A stretch of 64,000 bases of DNA from Brevundimonas fluminis (GTDB lineage Bacteria; Pseudomonadota; Alphaproteobacteria; Caulobacterales; Caulobacteraceae). The notes under the pieces were generated by a model. That model was not told the origin of the DNA, did no database searches, and worked only from the letters and a program-made list of their open reading frames with translations. The stretch lies in NCBI RefSeq assembly GCF_003934285.1, contig NZ_RQWJ01000003.1, positions 423,501-487,500 of the forward strand, given 5' to 3'. Numbering within the stretch: position 1 is the stretch's first letter; every line of letters begins with the position of its first letter. The translations under genes and the position numbers were made by a program. Shown here piece after piece: positions 63,529 to 64,000 of the stretch.

Positions 63529-63957
63529 ATGCTCGTCACCGAAATCCTCAAGCAGAAGGGCGGCGCCGTCTTCTCCATCGCGCCGGAGGATCCCCTGTCC
63601 GCCGCCTGCGCCCAGCTGGACGAGAAGCGGGTCGGGGCCCTGGTGGTGTGCAAGGACGACCGGGTGGTGGGCGTCATCTCCGAGCGGGACGTCGTGCGCG
63701 CCGTCTCGCGCGACGGCGCGGCCGCCCTGGGCCGGCCCGTCAGCGAGCACATGACGGCCGACGTGGTCTTCGCAGACCCGTCGGAGACGGTGGGCGACCT
63801 GATGGCGCGCATGACCGATCGCCGAATCCGTCACCTTCCCATCCTGGCGGACGGCCGGCTGGCGGGCGTGATCTCGATCGGGGACGTCGTGAAGTGCCAG
63901 ATCGACGAGGCGACCCGGGAGGCCGAGAGTCTGCGCACCTACATCGCCGCCGGCTGA
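63529..63957 (+). CDS. CBS-domain pair protein
   Basis: This 142 aa protein consists of two CBS domains (AACAQLDEKRVGALVVCKDD, GVISERDVVRAVSRDG, MARMTDRRIRHLPILADGRL and GVISIGDVVKCQ). CBS pairs bind adenosyl ligands such as AMP or SAM and sense energy state; no catalytic domain is attached. A GAAGGAGG Shine-Dalgarno precedes the ATG. It lies 57 nt downstream of the rhomboid gene. Confidence 0.92.
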   Translation: MLVTEILKQKGGAVFSIAPEDPLSAACAQLDEKRVGALVVCKDDRVVGVISERDVVRAVSRDGAAALGRPVSEHMTADVVFADPSETVGDLMARMTDRRIRHLPILADGRLAGVISIGDVVKCQIDEATREAESLRTYIAAG

Positions 63958-64000
63958 CGTCGCTCGCCGAGCGGCGATCGTAAGAAACCGCCGGAATTCC

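Overview
The window is a high-GC, gene-dense stretch of chromosome from an alphaproteobacterium of the Caulobacterales, most likely Brevundimonas or a close relative. The evidence is a CcrM-type GANTC methyltransferase, CtrA-like boxes (two TTAA-like half-sites spaced by 7 nt) in front of cell-cycle genes, the Caulobacter-style flagellar cluster fliF-fliG-flbE-fliN-flbD-flhA, and the holdfast-anchor operon hfaA-hfaB-hfaD. I saw no tRNA, rRNA, CRISPR array, insertion sequence or prophage. No gene-free gap exceeds 300 nt.

Layout. 1-2.2 kb: ccrM and a secreted two-repeat protein. 2.3-14.3 kb: the cell wall and division block murC-murB-ddl-ftsQ-ftsA, then a TonB-dependent receptor, then ftsZ and lpxC. 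14.4-17.1 kb: pgeF-like, MidA-like and lgt genes on the minus strand. 17.3-31.1 kb: housekeeping and signalling genes, including a UbiK-like factor, YbjN, proC, an OmpR/EnvZ-type pair, a branched-chain aminotransferase, a DUF4349 lipoprotein, a caspase-like protease with four PPC-type repeats, a nucleoside transporter, a GST, a thioesterase, a lipoprotein hydrolase and leucine dehydrogenase. 31.2-39.3 kb: the early flagellar operon, with a class A beta-lactamase gene between flbD and flhA. 39.3-44.3 kb: two small envelope proteins, then a translationally coupled CHASE3 kinase / response regulator / receiver-HisKA_2 kinase / Nudix set and a CsbD-like gene. 44.5-50.2 kb: a VWA protein, a secreted protein, a GNAT, an HDAC-like deacetylase, a phosphoglycerate-mutase-like protein and xseB-csaA-ispA. 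50.3-57 kb: dxs, a CPA2 antiporter, a PhoH ATPase, a gamma-carbonic-anhydrase-like protein, a MopJ-like PAS protein and a Cys/Pro-rich secreted protein. 57-64 kb: an M16 protease, hfaDBA, a rhomboid protease and a CBS-domain protein.

How it fits together. Many genes belong to the cell-cycle programme: DNA methylation (ccrM), peptidoglycan synthesis and divisome (murC to ftsZ), flagellum (fliF to flhA) and holdfast (hfaABD). TTAA tetranucleotides look very rare by eye. Those I noticed fall mostly in candidate CtrA boxes in front of ccrM, ftsZ, fliF, the carbonic-anhydrase-like gene and hfaA, with a related TTTA-type box in the murB-ddl spacer. GANTC sites, the CcrM target, accompany most of these. 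The most unusual points are the beta-lactamase inside the flagellar operon, the TonB-dependent receptor splitting ftsA from ftsZ, a terminator-bearing leader or possible small RNA upstream of phoH, the PPC-repeat caspase, and the overlapping two-kinase relay. All were read by eye, so family assignments rest on motif recognition and regulatory sites are predictions.
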